Below, in pieces: positions 22,300 through 23,641 of a stretch of 23,641 nt of DNA. Made by a program: the position numbers and the translations under genes. How positions within the stretch are numbered: the first letter of the stretch is position 1; each line of letters begins with the position of its first letter. The notes beneath the pieces were generated by a model. The model was not told where the DNA came from, ran no database searches, and was given only the letters and a program-made list of their open reading frames with translations. Origin of the DNA: an uncultured Lachnospiraceae bacterium (GTDB taxonomy: Bacteria; Bacillota; Clostridia; Lachnospirales; Lachnospiraceae); assembly GCA_900544445.1 (NCBI GenBank), contig UQVK01000058.1, positions 1-23,641 of the forward strand. Reading direction: 5' to 3'.

Positions 22300-22476
22300 A
22301 TGGACTTCAAGATTGCGGTGGAGCCTTCCAAGCTGGCGCAGGTGATCGCATACACGCACGAAGTGGAGGAAGCGGACATGAAGCGGCTGCATGCCAAATG
22401 TGTGGATGAGGTGAGGCGCATCAATGGAGCGGTTGATTTTGAGAGCGCATACAGATACCAGAAAGGGGAAAACTGA
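22300..22476 (+). CDS. Small hypothetical protein, possibly frameshifted
   Basis: The frame gives 58 residues with sensible, mostly helical sequence: MDFKIAVEPSKLAQVIAY, THEVEEADMKRLHAKCVD and EVRRINGAVDFESAYRYQKG. The family is unknown to me. Its own ATG lacks a well-placed ribosome binding site. A good one, AAGGAG at 22264-22269, precedes an ATG at 22274 in a different frame, which reads MEKETIWR and then runs into non-protein-like sequence. The simplest reading is one gene starting at 22274 with a single-base change near 22295 that put it out of frame. It may equally be intact and weakly translated. Confidence 0.45.
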   Translation: MDFKIAVEPSKLAQVIAYTHEVEEADMKRLHAKCVDEVRRINGAVDFESAYRYQKGEN

Positions 22477-22534
22477 AAGGATAAAATCTTTCCCAGGGTG
22501 TGGTCTGGATAAAACGAAGGAGATGCAGTTCGAT

Positions 22535-22822
22535 ATGGAGAAAGAAGAAATTTATGAAATGGTCATTCAGGAGATGACGGAGCATGCTCTGACGCAGCGC
22601 AGGGAAGCCTGCAGTGAGGAGGAGAAAAAGCTCTATCAGGAAGAGAATGAACTTTCTGAAAAAGCCAGACATGTGCTGGAGGGCCTCCCTGCGGAAGAAC
22701 GCCAGGTGGTGGATGATTATGTTGCCACGATGAATCTGATCGCGCAGCAGGAGTGTGAATATCTCTATATACAGGGGGCAAAGGACTGTGTGGAGCTATT
22801 GAGAAAGCTGGGAGTTTTGTAA
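22535..22822 (+). CDS. Small helical hypothetical protein
   Basis: The 95-residue protein is highly charged and predicted to be all helical. Its long central segment, SEEEKKLYQEENELSEKARHV, is probably a coiled coil. The end, YLYIQGAKDCVELLRKLGVL, resembles small accessory proteins of clostridial mobile regions (DUF6809-like in outline, unverified). I chose ATG 22535; AAGGAG at 22517-22522 lies 12 bases before it and directly abuts the other candidate ATG at 22523. No promoter of its own is clear. No function can be given. Confidence 0.65.
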   Translation: MEKEEIYEMVIQEMTEHALTQRREACSEEEKKLYQEENELSEKARHVLEGLPAEERQVVDDYVATMNLIAQQECEYLYIQGAKDCVELLRKLGVL

Positions 22823-22871
22823 AGCGTATTGCAGATGAGCGATAAGAACTGTATTTTGTGCAGGAAAGCGG

Positions 22872-22901
22872 TTGAAGGGTCAGACAGGGCTGTGCTATAA
22901 T
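22872..22901 (+). promoter_or_regulatory. Promoter of the VapD-like two-gene unit
   Basis: TTGAAG (22872-22877) and TATAAT (22896-22901) are 18 bases apart, and TGC precedes the -10 box to make it an extended -10. The transcript would begin near 22908, 23 bases before the first start codon. Confidence 0.78.
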
Positions 22902-22930
22902 CGGGCCAGAGAAAGGGAGTGGTAAAGTTT

Positions 22931-23266
22931 ATGTTGAAGCTGGAAATCAGACTGGATGAAAAGAAAATCTGCGCGGAAGGAAAATATGCCCCGGACAGTT
23001 TATATCAGACATTGATCCGCGCATTTGACAGAGAGCAGCTTGATCATACGGAACAACAGAACGGGACACTGGTCTTTACAGGGAGAGGGCGCAGAAAAGA
23101 CTATGGGTGTTTCGGAAAGCTGATCACCGCGCTGAAAAAGCAGGCGTGGTTTATGGATTATGTAGAACGGTGGGTGTGGTATAACAGCGACGATGGTGAG
23201 GATGAAAACGACTTTGCTGTGGAGGATGTGCTGCTGCATTATACGAACCGTGCGAGTGTGGCCTGA
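22931..23266 (+). CDS. Hypothetical partner of VapD-like protein, candidate antitoxin
   Basis: I do not recognise a named family. The 111-residue protein begins with an amphipathic strand (MLKLEIRLDEKKICAEGKY). It has a helix (DSLYQTLIRAFDREQL) and a beta-type LVFTGRGRRKDYGCFGKLI. The C-terminal part is rich in aromatics and acid: WFMDYVERWVWYNSDDGEDE, then VEDVLLHYTNRASVA. The ATG at 22931 was preferred because AAGGGAG (22913-22919) lies 11 bases upstream; an in-frame GTG at 22919 overlaps that site. Its stop overlaps the start of the VapD-like gene (TGATG at 23264-23268), so the two are translationally coupled. This arrangement suggests an antitoxin or regulatory partner; that function is inference. 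Confidence 0.75.
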   Translation: MLKLEIRLDEKKICAEGKYAPDSLYQTLIRAFDREQLDHTEQQNGTLVFTGRGRRKDYGCFGKLITALKKQAWFMDYVERWVWYNSDDGEDENDFAVEDVLLHYTNRASVA

Positions 23267-23613
23267 TGGCGAAAAGGGAAGCGAAACAGTACAAAGTCCT
23301 TTATTTTGATCTCCATGTGCAGTCCCTGAAACAGTTTTATCCGAAGAAAAATCACCTGGGCGCATACGGAGATATCAAGCGTTATCTCTTAAAGCATGGT
23401 TTTACCCATGAGCAGTGGTCCGGGTATCACTCAGAAAAGAAGATGACGGATCTGGAAATCTTCGATCTGGTCCATGAGATGGCAGAGGAGATGATCTGGT
23501 TTTCTCAATGTATTAATCATTTCGAAGTGACGAACGTGGGGACGAATTATAACCTGGTTGAGATTCTGAAACCGGAGGATGCAGAACTGGATCTGGAACC
23601 AACGGTATTGTGA
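23266..23613 (+). CDS. VapD-like endoribonuclease (candidate toxin)
   Basis: The 115-residue protein matches the outline of VapD, a ferredoxin-fold, Cas2-related ribonuclease. YKVLYFDLHVQSLKQFY gives the first strand with its conserved Asp and helix. AYGDIKRYLLKHGFTHEQ and WSGYHS form the DIK-helix and second strand region seen in VapD as 'AYxDIxxxL..GF...QGSVY'. WFSQCINHFEVTNV and YNLVEIL cover the last helix and strand. Known VapD proteins have about 95 residues; this one has short extensions at both ends. In Haemophilus VapD is the toxin of a VapXD pair; in Helicobacter it degrades RNA. Here the first gene of the pair is not recognisably VapX. The stop is at 23611-23613, and the remaining 28 bases hold nothing I can call. 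Confidence 0.75.
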   Translation: MAKREAKQYKVLYFDLHVQSLKQFYPKKNHLGAYGDIKRYLLKHGFTHEQWSGYHSEKKMTDLEIFDLVHEMAEEMIWFSQCINHFEVTNVGTNYNLVEILKPEDAELDLEPTVL

Positions 23614-23641
23614 AAAATTTGTTTATGAAAGCGGCGGCTGG

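Overview
The window looks like a chromosomal segment of an anaerobic, moderately GC-rich gut Firmicute, most probably a member of the Lachnospiraceae. The evidence is AGGAGG-type ribosome binding sites, consensus sigma-A promoters, an oxygen-sensitive glycyl-radical ribonucleotide reductase, a CUT1 sugar ABC transporter of the LplB/YtcP type, and several small families (DUF6142-like, Rpn nuclease, OPRT-like protein) that I associate with that family. The assignment rests on gene content only. No rRNA, tRNA, CRISPR array, prophage or insertion sequence was seen.

Layout. (1) 1-645 is the 3' part of a TPR protein. (2) 646-3332 holds an nrdD gene with a C-terminal redoxin domain. Its regulatory region has two NrdR-box-like sites exactly 31 bp apart, a strong promoter, a 5'-UTR hairpin and a terminator. 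(3) 3358-4596 is an iron-dependent alcohol dehydrogenase. (4) 4716-5870 is an Rpn-type nuclease with its own promoter. (5) 5890-10784 is a same-strand run: pyrF, a small PH-like orphan, pyrE, two small membrane proteins and an M29-type aminopeptidase with a long N-terminal extension. (6) 10814-12905 has divergent genes, an M24 peptidase on the minus strand and an OPRT-like protein on the plus strand. They share an intergenic region with two abutting palindromes and a tandem 87-bp-period hairpin repeat. (7) 12995-15103 is a minus-strand pair: a zinc-dependent phospholipase C-like protein and an Atg22/UMF1-type MFS transporter. (8) 15376-21143 is a carbohydrate-use locus: two permeases and a lipoprotein binding protein, a terminator, then a GH35 beta-galactosidase. 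(9) 21288-22476 is a decayed LytTR regulator/sensor pair plus a possibly frameshifted small gene. (10) 22535-23613 has a small helical protein and then a promoter-driven, overlapping two-gene unit whose second gene resembles VapD endoribonucleases.

How the genes work together. nrdD and pyrEF supply deoxynucleotides and pyrimidines. The ABC transporter and GH35 enzyme probably import and cleave a galactoside. The M24 and M29 peptidases process peptides. The right end is accessory DNA: a broken quorum-sensing-like two-component system beside a candidate toxin-antitoxin module.

The most interesting points are the VapD-like gene with an unfamiliar 111-residue partner, the hairpin-plus-Shine-Dalgarno element found three times, the paired palindromes in front of the OPRT-like gene, and the NrdR-controlled NrdD-redoxin fusion. 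All family assignments come from reading motifs by eye; no database search was run.
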